A DNA stretch of 64,000 bases, taken from contig CAJNDS010002167.1 in assembly GCA_905221605.1 (NCBI GenBank), positions 505,849-569,848 on the forward strand, given 5' to 3'. The notes beneath the pieces were generated by a model. The model saw only the letters and a program-made list of their open reading frames with translations, searched no databases and was not told where the DNA came from. Position numbers and translations under genes: made by a program. Below, one piece after another: positions 1 to 10,270 of the stretch (position 1 is its first letter; the number at the start of each line of letters is the position of its first letter). Source of the DNA: Symbiodinium natans. Taxonomy: Eukaryota; Sar; Dinophyceae; Suessiales; Symbiodiniaceae.

Positions 1-816
1 GCCAGTGGCGAAGACCTCAGGCCATCCCCTCTCCCACTGCCCGCGCGGCACTGGGGGACGTGCCCACAGCCCGTGCGCTGCCCAGGGTTTGGTGTTTAGG
101 GTTTAGGGCTTCAGTTTTGTTTTTGTTAGGGTTTAGGGTTTAGGGTTTAGGGTTTGGGGTGGGGGGGGGGGGGGGGGGGGGGGTTCTGGATTTTTGGGTT
201 TCGGTGTCTGGTTTGGGGTTTGGGGATCTCATCAAGTAAACCCTATGGGAGGTAATGGAAGCCTGCTGTTTTGGCAGCTTCTTGTTGGGCTTCAGTGCGC
301 GTGGCATCATCGAGGTTTCCGCAGGAAGTCAATTTGAGTGTGCGAGGCCTCTGTGTGTTGATGGTAAGGATGCTTCTTCAGAGTCCCATGTATGTGCCGG
401 TTACTGGTTGCTCTGGAATTCGGTAGTATGGTTTCTGCGTCCCAAATCCGACAATAGTAGTGAACCCTTTGGGTTAAGGGCTTGGGGATTTTTGGGGTCA
501 GGGGTTCGTCCGCTTGGGGTTGGGGTATCTGCTGGTTGAGACGAGAAGCGGGCGAAAGTACTACAGAGGTCGGCGGAATTATTACGAAACAATATTCCCT
601 TATTGTCCTTTACGAGTATACTAAAATGACCCCAAAACCCTATTCTAATTATTCAGGCCCTTATAGTATGCACGGCGTTCAGAGTTGATTTAGAAGCCGA
701 GGTAGGTATGGGTTTATTTTGAAAACATAAAGCTGTAGATAATCTCAATCCCAGCTTCAGAATTGATTTGGTGATTTAGTGAGATGTGGTTCGGAAACCC
801 TTAACCAAGCCCGCAC

Positions 817-909
817 CCTAACCCTAAACCCTAAACCCTAAACCCTAAACCCTAAACCCTAAACCCTAAACCCTAAACCCTAAACCCTAAACCCTAAACC
901 CTAAACCCT
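817..909. repeat. CCCTAAA telomere-type array
   Basis: About 12 near-perfect copies of CCCTAAA read on the + strand. The array is interstitial: unique sequence lies on both sides, so it is not a chromosome end inside this window. Confidence 0.95.
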
Positions 910-1550
910 ACTTACATTCCAAACCCTACTTACATCCTAAACCCCCAACAACCCAGCGTCCCTTATCTGCCAGGCCGGGCGATCGGCGCCCAAACTGTGG
1001 TGGAAGTGCCCACGCAACTGGTGTGGTCCCCGGGGGGCCCTCGAGGTCAGAAGGGTTTAGGGTGTAGGGTGTAGGGTTTAGGGTTTAGGGTTTATGGGTT
1101 AGGGGTTTAGGGCTTAGGGCTTGTAAGGATTTTCGAGGGTTTAGGGGCTTGGGAGGTGCTTGTGCTTACGGGGTTAGAACCTACTCATTTGGTTGCAAGT
1201 ACATGGTTCGAGATGAGCAGACATAGGCAGGCAGGCTCACCCCGCAGGTTTTGGGTTTGGGTTTGAGGACCCTCGACCCTAGTGGAGCAGCTCCGGACAT
1301 TCCAAGCTTTGACCCGAAACTCAACCGGGCGCACAGCCACCACAATGCCCCCCCCCCCCCCCCCGGTACTAAACCATCCTGAAAAGGAATCTGATCAGCA
1401 GGATAGGAACCTCAGGTCCCTAATAGGTGGCTTCAGTACTAGGGGCAAGTGATTACTGTGCAAGCCCCTCCTGCATGAAACGCGGATATTGCTCTGAAGC
1501 CAGTTTCACTGTTCTCGCGCTACAGCGAAACCCTAAACCACCCTAAGCCC

Positions 1551-1630
1551 TAAGCCCGAAGCCCTAAGCCCTAAGCCCTAAGCCCTAAGCCCTAAGCCCT
1601 AAGCCCTAAGCCCTAAGCCCTAAGCCCTAA
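1551..1630. repeat. CCCTAAG variant array
   Basis: About 10 tandem copies of CCCTAAG, a one-base variant of the telomere unit, homogenised within the array and ending in CCCTAAA. It points to local tandem amplification of a mutated unit rather than repeated de novo telomerase addition. Confidence 0.9.
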
Positions 1631-1754
1631 ACCCAACTATGTGAGATGCCCAGGCGTTTGCAACAAGACCTCTGCAGCCGCGCCAGTGCGGGTGGCGTGC
1701 TTGGAATGCGCACCCATACCACGATGACCCTGAAAGAAGCGGTTGAGGGTTCAC

Positions 1755-1861
1755 TTTGGGGTTTAGGGGTTTAGGGTTTAGGGGTTTAGGGTTGAGGGTT
1801 TAGGGTTTAGGGGTTTAGGGTTGAGGGTTTAGGGTTTAGGGTTTAGGGTTTAGGGTTTAGG
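1755..1861. repeat. TTTAGGG / TTTAGGGG mixed array
   Basis: Tandem TTTAGGG units mixed with an 8-base variant carrying an extra G and with TTGAGGG variants. Confidence 0.9.
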
Positions 1862-2186
1862 GAGTACGACTTGAGGTAATGGGGGTCGGGCAAAAGTACT
1901 AATGGTATTCCCTTATGGCCCCTCTAGAAATCCACTATATTCACCCCCAAAACCCTATTGAAATCATTCAGTCCCCTCTAGTACGTGTCGGCATTGCAGG
2001 GGGCCTGTCAGCATTCTTGTGTTATGCATGATGGGCAGCCTGCCTTTTATGTGCATTCTTGCGTGGATCACTTGTCTTCCCCTTCCAGTGTACGATGTCA
2101 TCTGAAGCCTGGTTGGTTCAAGTGCTGCTGGTAGTAGCCCAAGGACTTTCCCACGACTTCCGAACGGTAGCAGAGAGGGAGCCAGC

Positions 2187-2570
2187 ATGTTGTTTGCCTT
2201 GCTTGCTGCGCTTGTCCTGCCTTCCTGTGCTGCTGGCAGCGATGTGTATGGTTGGACGAGGAAGAGCGACTCTACCCCCATCCCTCATCAAGGTGTCCAC
2301 ATCCCGCCCCAAGGTGGAGGCAGCAACATGAGTCAGGGGTCCGGCAACAACGTGGCTGTGGCGCCAACTGGACATGTTGCCGCCACGTGCTACTCCATCT
2401 TGGTGGAATGTTCGGCCGGCTGCGCGATTGGAGAATGCTGGGGGGTACCGCCTTCTGAGCTCGACGCCTGCGAGTACCAGTGCCAATCAAAATGTGAAGA
2501 GGACTTCCAGCAGTGCTGCGAAGACCGGCCTGCGGAATGTAGGCCCGCCGATGCAAAGCTCATGGTCTAA
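2187..2570 (+). CDS. Small secreted cysteine-rich protein, family unknown
   Basis: A 127-residue open frame with no family I recognise. The first 16-18 residues (MLFALLAALVLPSCAAG) look like a cleavable signal peptide: hydrophobic core, small residues before the predicted cut. A Gly/Ser/Asn-rich linker follows. The last 60 residues carry ten cysteines, including a CC pair and CxxxC spacings, mixed with many Glu, Asp and Gln. That fits five disulfides in an extracellular or vacuolar domain. The ATG is preceded by an AG nine bases upstream that could serve as a spliced-leader or intron acceptor. Overlapping frames on both strands have less coherent composition. It could also be one exon of a longer gene, since no donor or polyadenylation signal was identified. 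Confidence 0.5.
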   Translation: MLFALLAALVLPSCAAGSDVYGWTRKSDSTPIPHQGVHIPPQGGGSNMSQGSGNNVAVAPTGHVAATCYSILVECSAGCAIGECWGVPPSELDACEYQCQSKCEEDFQQCCEDRPAECRPADAKLMV

Positions 2571-4633
2571 ACTTGTGTCAGACCACGGTCAGACCACGGG
2601 GTTTTGAACTGCGAGCTTTGGTTACACGAGGCCGGAAGGGCCGACTTTTTTTGAAGCACATGGCAGTGGCGCATGTGACATGAAAGCATGGGTTTAGCAA
2701 ATGTGGGAGGCGTGCTGCTGTGCGCAGGGACCTATGGCAAAGTATACGGGCATGCAGCCTCCTTACATCTTCAAGTAAGTCTGACCGTGGGCAATTCCTC
2801 CTTGCAAGATCTGACGCCTATAAACCTCAGCCAAACCCTGAAACCCTAAACCTCAAATGCTGAAATGAAGGTTCCCCAAATTCGGATTCCTATTCTGGGG
2901 GACCCCGAATATCATATAGACACCAAAAGTAGGTCCCCCTTTTAATACGGACCCCAGGAAGGGTACCCCTCATTTCGTAAACCCCCAATAGTTGGACAAG
3001 CACCTAGGGTGCCCCAAAAGGCACCGTCAACAAGAGGTCAGGGATCTAAGTAGGGTTTCTTTTTAGAGTTGAGGATTTCAGGCTTGGGGCATTTTTTGGC
3101 TTCAGGGCTGTGGACACCCAACGCCCTAAATCCTAAACCCCTAAACCCAGAAACCCTAAACTCTGAACACCCTAAACCCTAAACCCTACACCCTAAACCC
3201 TAAACCCTAAAACCCCGGAACGAAAGCGCTGCCCAAAGGTCGCAAGGATCTGTCCCTGCTCCCGCCGCGGCCTCCTTGGCCGGGGCTCCCGAAGCTTGCC
3301 CAGAGACGGCCACCAAAAGCCCATATAAAGTCCCTGGAGCAGGGTTCGGAGTTTAGGGTTTGGGGTTTGGGGTTTAGGGTTTAGGGTTTGGGTTTTGGGT
3401 TTCGGGTTTGAAGCAAGATTAATTGAATCGTGGTTTAGGGTTCAGTGTTTCGGGGAGTAGTCTTGAAATCAAATGTTAGGACCCCGTTGGCAAGGACAAA
3501 GGCTGTCCCGCAGGCAGGGGACATTTCTTAGACTCATAGTCATAGCCAAGATGACAATGATGATTTGCTAGATCTCCCAGTCGACCCTTTTTTCCCGTTT
3601 ACGGAGGGCCCAGTCCTACCCAACACCCAAAAGGTGCCTGAACCCTAAACCCTAAACCCTAAACCCCCAAACCCTAAACCCTGAACTCTGAACCCAAAGC
3701 CTTAAACCCAAAAAGACAGACCTTCGAAATCCTGGGTGGCTGTGGATTCCAGCGCACCGAACATCCCTTAAGTATAAGGGATCTGGAAGCTCTGCGTTCA
3801 AGTCTGCCTGGGCCAGCGAAGTCGGGGTTAAGGGCTTAGAGGTCTAGTGACACTGGTGTGTCAGGTTTAGGTTTTCGGAGCTGTAGGGTTCAGGATCTAT
3901 AGGTTTGATTTTTTTAGGGCTCGGAGGTTTAGGCCCGCTGGACAGTCCTCTACATGGTCCCGATTTCGCGATTTCTTTTCCAGCAACAGGGAGCCATGGT
4001 TAGCACCCAAAACAGGAGGGTTTACGGTTTAGGGTTTGGGGCTTAGGGTTTAGGGTTGAGGGTTTGGGGTTGAGGGTTTCGGGTTGAGGGTTTAGGATTG
4101 AGGGTTTAGGGTTTAGGCATGGTATGCAGGCCACTAGTTTTCAGACCTTCCACACGGTGAATCCTCCCTTCGCCCCACCCTAACAAGCGAAAGACTCAAT
4201 TCTGAAACCTAAACCCCAACCCCTGCCCCCAAACCCCTACACCCTACACCCTAAACCCAAACCCCGAAACCTCAACCCCTGAACCCCAAACCCTGAACCC
4301 TGAATCCTAAACCCCGAACCCTAACCCGCTGAACCCCACACCCAAACCCCGAAACCCTAAATCTTCCTGGGTCTGGGAGTACTATACTTTAATACTTTTT
4401 TTTTGTTCTGGGCTCCTATTCTAGCTACCTATACCTAAAAAGTATATACTTTTTTTTTTCTCAGGGTCTGAACCCTGAACCCTAAGCCCCGAACCCTAAC
4501 CCCTGAACCCCAGACCCAAACCCCGAAACCCTAAATACTTCAGAGCCCGAGGCCGCACTGGGCATGTCCGGCGACCGGCGTGGGTGGCGGCCGGACCGAG
4601 GAGCTGGCGTGATGTGATGTGATGCTAAGTGTT

Positions 4634-4758
4634 GGGTTTAGGGTTTAGGGTTTAGGGTTTAGGGTTTAGGGTTTAGGGTTTAGGGTTTAGGGTTTAGGGT
4701 TTAGGGTTTATAGTTTAGGGTTTAGGGGTTAGGGTTTAGGGTTTTAGGTTTTAGGGTT
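4634..4758. repeat. TTTAGGG array
   Basis: About 15 copies of TTTAGGG, nearly perfect for the first 80 bases and then degenerate. It runs directly into a long G tract. Confidence 0.95.
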
Positions 4759-4839
<81 letters not shown>

Positions 4840-4847
4840 GGGGGGGC
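4759..4847. repeat. Poly-G tract of about 80 bases
   Basis: An almost uninterrupted run of G at the end of a TTTAGGG array. It may be a real slippage expansion or a sequencing/assembly artefact; similar but shorter runs occur at about 160, 8650, 10985 and 11900. Confidence 0.85.
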
Positions 4848-5438
4848 GGGGTTGAGTGCTTCTGGGGGTTTCAGGGTTAGGGTCTTAAGGTTGAGGGCGG
4901 AGGGGGCCCTAAACGTTTAGGGTTTTGGGTTTAGGGTAACCCCTAAACCCTAAACCCTATTCCCCTACACCCTAGAGGGGGGTACAGTAAGGGGACCTTT
5001 CCCCGCAGTGCTAACCATGGGGGATTGGAGGATGGAAGCCCCTTCTTCTTAGGGCGTTGGCATTTCGAGCCGCGGCTTATAAAACCCTAAACCCTCTATA
5101 AACCCTATAAACCCTATATTATAAGCAGGGTTTATATGTCTGTTTTTGGTGAGGTGTATATAAGGTTCCTTTTTAATATTGGTGAGTGTATATACCTGGT
5201 GTCCTTTTGGGGGTACAAAATATATTACCCTACATATCACCCTATAAAACCCTATAATAAAACCCTATATAAACCCTATATAAACCCTATATGCAACCCT
5301 AAAAGCCAAATCGTAGGCCTAAACAAGAACAGCCCAGGGGCGGTGTATCTTCAGTGTGCACAGAATAGTGCAGCTGTCCTTTCTTGGGCTCTGGGGAACC
5401 TTTGCCCTAACAAAAACACCCCGAAACCACCCTCATAT

Positions 5439-5536
5439 TGGATGTTTTCCCTTATACTGACAGTCCTTAATAGGGATTCTAATAAGGGGTAGGATAAATC
5501 CCATAAAGGGCTGTTAGTATAAGGGGAATATCCCAA
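5439..5536. mobile_element. MITE-like palindromic element, family M3, copy 1
   Basis: The ends are inverted copies: the left end reads GGATGTTTTCCCTTATACTG and the right end is the imperfect complement of it (…AGTATAAGGGGAATATCCC). The inner part (CAGTCCTTAATAGGG… and …AAAGGGCTGTTAG) extends the hairpin. There is no coding capacity. A second copy lies at 27882-27983 and a left-end fragment at 5757-5803. Confidence 0.75.
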
Positions 5537-5756
5537 ATTAGGCCATAGAGCTGATACTTTAAGTTAGAAGTTGGAGATTCACCATGAAGTAACTGCCCCT
5601 GCCGCAGTGTCGACAGCTTTGCCAGGAAAAGGGCTCTTTCAACCCCTCAGCCCGTGCCTCAATGCGAAGTTCCTAACCCTAAACCCTAAATGCTAGCACA
5701 GGGAGCTTGATCCACGCCCCCTGTTTTTCACGGTTGATTGACGTGGAGTGGATGGG

Positions 5757-5805
5757 TTGGGATGTTCCCCCTGATACTAGCAGTCCTGAATTGGGATTAC
5801 GATTC
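5757..5805. mobile_element. MITE-like family M3, left-end fragment
   Basis: About 45 bases (GGGATGTTCCCCCTGATACT and the following AGCAGTCCTGAATTGGGATT) match the left arm of the M3 element at 5439. The right arm is absent; a TTTAGGG array follows directly at 5806. Confidence 0.6.
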
Positions 5806-6268
5806 GGGTTTAGGGTTTAGGGTTTAGGGTTTAGAGTTTAAGGTTTAGGATTAGGGTTTAGGGTTCAGGGTTTAGGGTAATAGTACCACCGATTGCGGCT
5901 GTTGGGATGAGGGGGGCACATCCCAATGGAAAGGATTCATAGGATTCACGGTTGCTTCCTACTACGCGCATGCGACAAAACGGCGCGGCGCAGCGTAAAC
6001 GAGAGACAGCAGGTGTGTCCAGGTCCTTGAATGTAATTAGGGATCAAGGGAAGCAAACCCTAAACCCTAAACCCTAAGCGGTGTACTTCAATGCTGTAGG
6101 GTGGGAATAGGCTTTAAAGGTTCCGAGCTCAAACAAGCCAAATAAGCTGTGACAACTGGGGTTTCAACGTGCCTGTTGAAGGTTTAGTGGCTTCGAGCCT
6201 AGAACCTATGAACCCTGTAAATCCTCCAAACCCCAAACCTTAAGCCCCAAGCCCCAAGCCCTAAGCGC

Positions 6269-6274
6269 TAAACC

Positions 6275-6348
<74 letters not shown>

Positions 6349-6351
6349 AAC

Positions 6352-6439
<88 letters not shown>

Positions 6440-6441
6440 AC
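6269..6441. repeat. CCCTCAA variant array
   Basis: About 24 tandem copies of CCCTCAA, a one-base variant of CCCTAAA. The array is almost pure for this variant. Confidence 0.95.
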
Positions 6442-6975
6442 CCAAACCCTGACCCTAAAGCCGTAAACCCCCCTTCCCCCCTTCCCCCCCCCCCTCCGTC
6501 CCCCCAAGGCCGCACGGGGAGTCGGGCGCGGAGCAGCAGCCATCAGAGAGCCTCAGGCAACAGTGTTTCATCAGGGTATAGGGTTTGGAGTTTGGGGTTC
6601 AGGGTTTAGAGTTTGGGGTTTAGGGTCTAGCGTCTAATGAGGGTTTAGGGGGTTTAGTGCAGCTCTGCATTTTTTCCTGGGACCTAGAAAAGAGTCAGGC
6701 TTTTGGTTTCAGGGTCCAGGGCTTAGGGTTTTTAGGGCTATAGGCTATAGGGTTCAGGCTCAAGGGTATTACAGGAGGGTTTAGGTGCACGATTGCACCA
6801 CCCACTTTCCTGTACCCAGAAAGGCTGTTCTGTTCAAGAGGTGGGGCGCGGGCCGGGCGGCCCTGGGTGGTGCTTTAGGGTTGCAGGGCTTCTCACGGCT
6901 GCACGAAGCCCTGATCCCTGACCGCATAAGCCTAATCCCCAACCCTAAGCCCCAAACATAAACCCGAATCCCGAA

Positions 6976-7064
6976 ACCCGAAACCCTAAACCCTAAACCC
7001 TAAACCCTAAACCCTAAACCCTAAACCCTAAACCCTAAACCCTAAACCCTAAACCCTAAACCCG
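6976..7064. repeat. CCCTAAA array
   Basis: About 12 tandem CCCTAAA copies preceded by CCCGAAA variants. Confidence 0.95.
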
Positions 7065-7256
7065 AACTTGCTAGCCCAGAGTGGGACCCTTTACCCTTTT
7101 TTGGTGTTATGGGTTCCCTAAAAGAACAACCAACCCAAAACAGGGTCCCTTATCATCATATGGCTACTTAGCTACCACGCTAAACCTCGTCCGGGAGGCT
7201 CGCAAGCCAGCCATTCCGACGCGACGAGGCCGAGATGTGGAAGGGCATCAGTGAAG

Positions 7257-7356
7257 CAGCTACCAGCATGGGCTATTAGGCCTTATAATCCCCTAACCAA
7301 CCCTATAAAGGGTCGTTTTAAGGGGTTATAGGGTATAATAGCCCATGTAGCTATGC
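7257..7356. mobile_element. MITE-like palindrome, family M4
   Basis: Terminal inverted repeat: AGCTACCAGCATGGGCTATT at the left and the complement of ATAGCCCATGTAGCT at the right, with inner arms CCTTATAATCCCCT and AAGGGGTTATAGGG also pairing. It can fold almost end to end. I saw one copy only, so its mobility is inference. Confidence 0.55.
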
Positions 7357-7978
7357 AAGCGCAACTTCAAAGCGAATGGCAATGTATGTTGTCTGCACAT
7401 GTAAGCAGACAAACATCTCGACTGTCGTCATGTTGAGTTTGTTGCACGCGATACGGGCTCTAAACCGTAAACCCTAAACCCCAAACCTAAACCCAAAACC
7501 CCAAAACCCTAAACCCTAAACCTCAAACCCTAAACCCTAAACCCTAAACCCTAAACCCCAAACCCTACCCCCTCAACCCTATGTCCCCCGGGAAGTCTCA
7601 GGCCTACCCAGAGCATAATCCCAGAGTAAAGGTTTAGGATTTAGGGTTTGGGGTCTAGATTGTGTACAATTGGCTCTGGAGGCCCGAAAAAACCTCTAAA
7701 CCCGAAGTCCCAAAGCCCTAAACCCTATAAACCCTAAACCCTCAAGCCCCAAAGCCCCAAGTAAAGAAGAGAAGCTTCGCCCCAGCCGCGCCAGGCAGCG
7801 TGAGGAGACGAGGGAGGTCGTCCCTTCGGCTCATACGCAGAAGGTCCTTAAACCCTAAACCCCAATCCCCAAACCCTAAAGCCTAAACCCTCAACCCTAA
7901 ACCCTGGAAACCCTGGAAACCCTAGAAACCCTAGAAACCCTGCAAACCCTGGAAACCCTAGACCCTGGAAACCCTACC

Positions 7979-8062
7979 TGGGACTCTCTTTACCTACAGT
8001 TTCATGGGTCATCCCTTCGAATTAAGGGGTAGTTACGACAGAACTGTAGGCAGATAGAGTTG
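7979..8062. mobile_element. MITE-like family M2, copy 1
   Basis: The left end GGGACTCTCTTTACCTACAG and the right end (complement of CTGTAGGCAGATAGAGTT) are inverted. The length is about 84 bases, with an AATTAAGGGGTAGTTA-type centre. Four further full copies lie at 9655, 19846, 25592 and 40908, and a left fragment at 15117. Confidence 0.8.
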
Positions 8063-9459
8063 CTGGCACAGCTTCAAACCCTAATTAAGCCCAATAAGCC
8101 TATGAAACCTGTCTCTCCTGCTTGCAGACAGCCCGTAAGCATGCAGAGCCCTGGTGGTCATAGGGATGTTGGTGTTGGGAATTGCGGCCCTCTGCTCCAA
8201 AGCCCTGAAGCATGCTAGAATCCTGGACCCTAAACTCAAGTCAAGGCGCTAGAGGAGGGACTCTTCTTAAGGGACCTTAGGGGTTATGTGGGGGTTATTT
8301 AGGGGCTGCTTAGGGGGTTATTTCGGGGCTGCTTAGGTATGAAGGGACTATTTCATGTGTATATAGTAGTTATACAGGGGAATAAGATTAAGGGTCCCTT
8401 CTAGGGGTCCCTCCTTATACCCCCTCAATAAACCCTGTAACCGATAAACCCTAAGCCCTAAAACCCTGAAGCCTGAAACCCTAAAAGGCATGGTTTGTCG
8501 GGTTTGGGGGACAGTTTACGCTAAGTGCGGTTTTGGGCGCGGTTGCTATTGTTTGCTTCAGAACCCCCCCGGCCCAAAAAAATGAGAGCATATTCGTCCT
8601 TATAGGAGGGGTAGTATAGTATAAGGGCTATTGTCTCTGTTTTTTTTTTTTGGGGGGGGGGGGGGGGGGGGAGGCGGTTCTTTAAGCATGAGAGTAGATT
8701 GTTGGAGAAGAAAAGGAGCCCTCTGCTTGAGCTAGTGGCCACGAAAGCATCCTATTGGGGTTATGGTGTGTTCATGTTGCAGGGTTTGGGGTTTAGGGTT
8801 TAGGGTTTAGGGCTTAGGGCTTAGGGCTTAGGGCTTAGGATCTTAGGGCTTAGGATCTTGGGCTTAGGCTTTGGGGTCTGAGTCCCCAGAGAGATGTTCA
8901 AACGAACAATGCTCATTCAGGTTCGAAGGGGGAGTATGGGCCAAGAAACCGGAAGTCGTGGCTGGGTGCCCAGGGATCGCCTCCGCGGCAGATCTGAGCC
9001 AGAGTGAGTGAGCCCTTCCCGTGTCTGCTTCCCTGCGAATTTGCTGAAGATACACTCTACATCCTGCATCCCCCTTAACACAAGCTCCATGAACCTTAAA
9101 CACTGTAGATCCCTAAGAACTCAAGGCCTAAACCCCGAACCCCTAACGCTTCCACACCTGTACCTGAACAACTCTGGAAAGCCTGCACTGTTGTGAGGGT
9201 TTTTTAAATGGTAAGCCCCCCTAAATTCTAAACCCTAAACCCTAAACCCCAAACCCCAAACCCCAAACCCCTGTACCTGTACCTCCTGTTTGTGCGTGGT
9301 GGTGTCCTACGGACGCGGACCTCTTGTCTGCCGTTCTCACCGTTGGCACCCTGAGCCTTCCAGCGCTGTGCAGAATCTTCGGGTTTAGGGTTTCGGGTTG
9401 CTCGGGCATCTGCCTTCTCAGGGGGTTTCAGGGTTTAGGGTCCGGGGCGGCGGGGGTGG

Positions 9460-9520
9460 TGGAGAGGGTGGAGCGGGTGGAGAGGGTGGAGAGGGTGGAG
9501 AGGGTGGAGAGGTCTGAGCG
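9460..9520. repeat. GGAGAGGGT minisatellite
   Basis: Tandem 9-base units (GGAGAGGGT and GGAGCGGGT), about 6 copies. Confidence 0.85.
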
Positions 9521-9654
9521 CATTGGTTCAATTTGATGTAGGGGTGGATGTTGGACTACTGGGCCTTTGAAATTCTGGGAAACCCGAAGCCCTAAACCCT
9601 AAACCGCAGACCCTAACCTCCTAAGCCCTAATGCCTAAACCCTAAACCCTAACT

Positions 9655-9739
9655 GGGACTCTCTTTACCTACAGGTTTATGGGGTTGTACCTGCTAATTT
9701 AAGGGGTAGTTTCTACTAAACTTGTAGGTAAGCAGAGCC
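9655..9739. mobile_element. MITE-like family M2, copy 2
   Basis: Same terminal inverted repeats (GGGACTCTCTTTACCTACAG at the left, complement of CTTGTAGGTAAGCAGAG at the right) and the same AATTTAAGGGGTAGTTT centre as the copy at 7979. Confidence 0.8.
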
Positions 9740-10270
9740 CCTATACGATCAGGGCGGTCCGTTTTGCAAGGCATCCGAGGACGCCAGTCAGTGGATCTCA
9801 GGGTTTAGGGGGGCTTAGGGGGGTTGAGGGATTTGGGTTTAGGGTGTCGAGTTTCGGGTTTAGGGTTCAGGGTTTGGGGTTTAGGGTTTGGGGCTTAGGG
9901 GGTTTAGGGTTCAGGGTTTGGGGCTTAAGGGGGTTTAGGGTTCAAGGTTTAGGGGTTTGGGGGGGTTTAGGGTTTTGGGGCTGTAGGGTCTTTAGGGGGG
10001 TTTAGGGTATTGGGGCAATCGTTTGCGTTTTTCAGGGGCTTGGGGATATGTGGCTTCCGGGTTTTTCAGGTTTTGGGCTACAGGGCTGTTCCGCTTTGAG
10101 GTTTAGGCGAAACTGTGCTTCAGTCACCCTAAACCCTACACCCTAAACCCTAAACCCTAAACCCTACACCCTACACCCTAAGCCCTAAGCCCTAAACCCT
10201 GAAACCCTACACCCTACACCCTAAACCCTAAGCCCTAAACCCTAAACCTTAAACCCAAAACCCAACGAAG

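Larger units (their letters stand above)
1..2186. other. Repeat-rich stretch with no assignable gene
   Basis: This stretch alternates TTTAGGG and CCCTAAA arrays with islands of unique GC-rich sequence near 1-90, 950-1050 and 1640-1735. The islands have several open frames and could be exons of a + strand gene, because AG acceptors and GT donors lie at their edges. I cannot assign a product. Poly-G/poly-C runs occur at about 160-183 and 1346-1365. The short open frames here are mostly translations of the repeats and are not called. Confidence 0.6.
2571..10270 (+). other. Intronic/intergenic repeats with candidate short exons
   Basis: I can assign no complete gene here. Unique GC-rich islands with acceptor/donor-like edges and open frames lie near 3219-3335, 4545-4605, 5970-6013, 6490-6560, 7195-7250, 7785-7845, 8935-8992 and 9753-9802. 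Readable pieces include FRRDEAEMWKGIS (about 7220), MRQNGAAQRKRET (about 5970) and FCKASEDASQWIS (about 9765). The last could be an upstream exon of the JmjC gene that follows. Order, frame and membership of these pieces are inference. The rest is telomere-type repeats, MITE-like elements and homopolymer runs. Confidence 0.4.
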
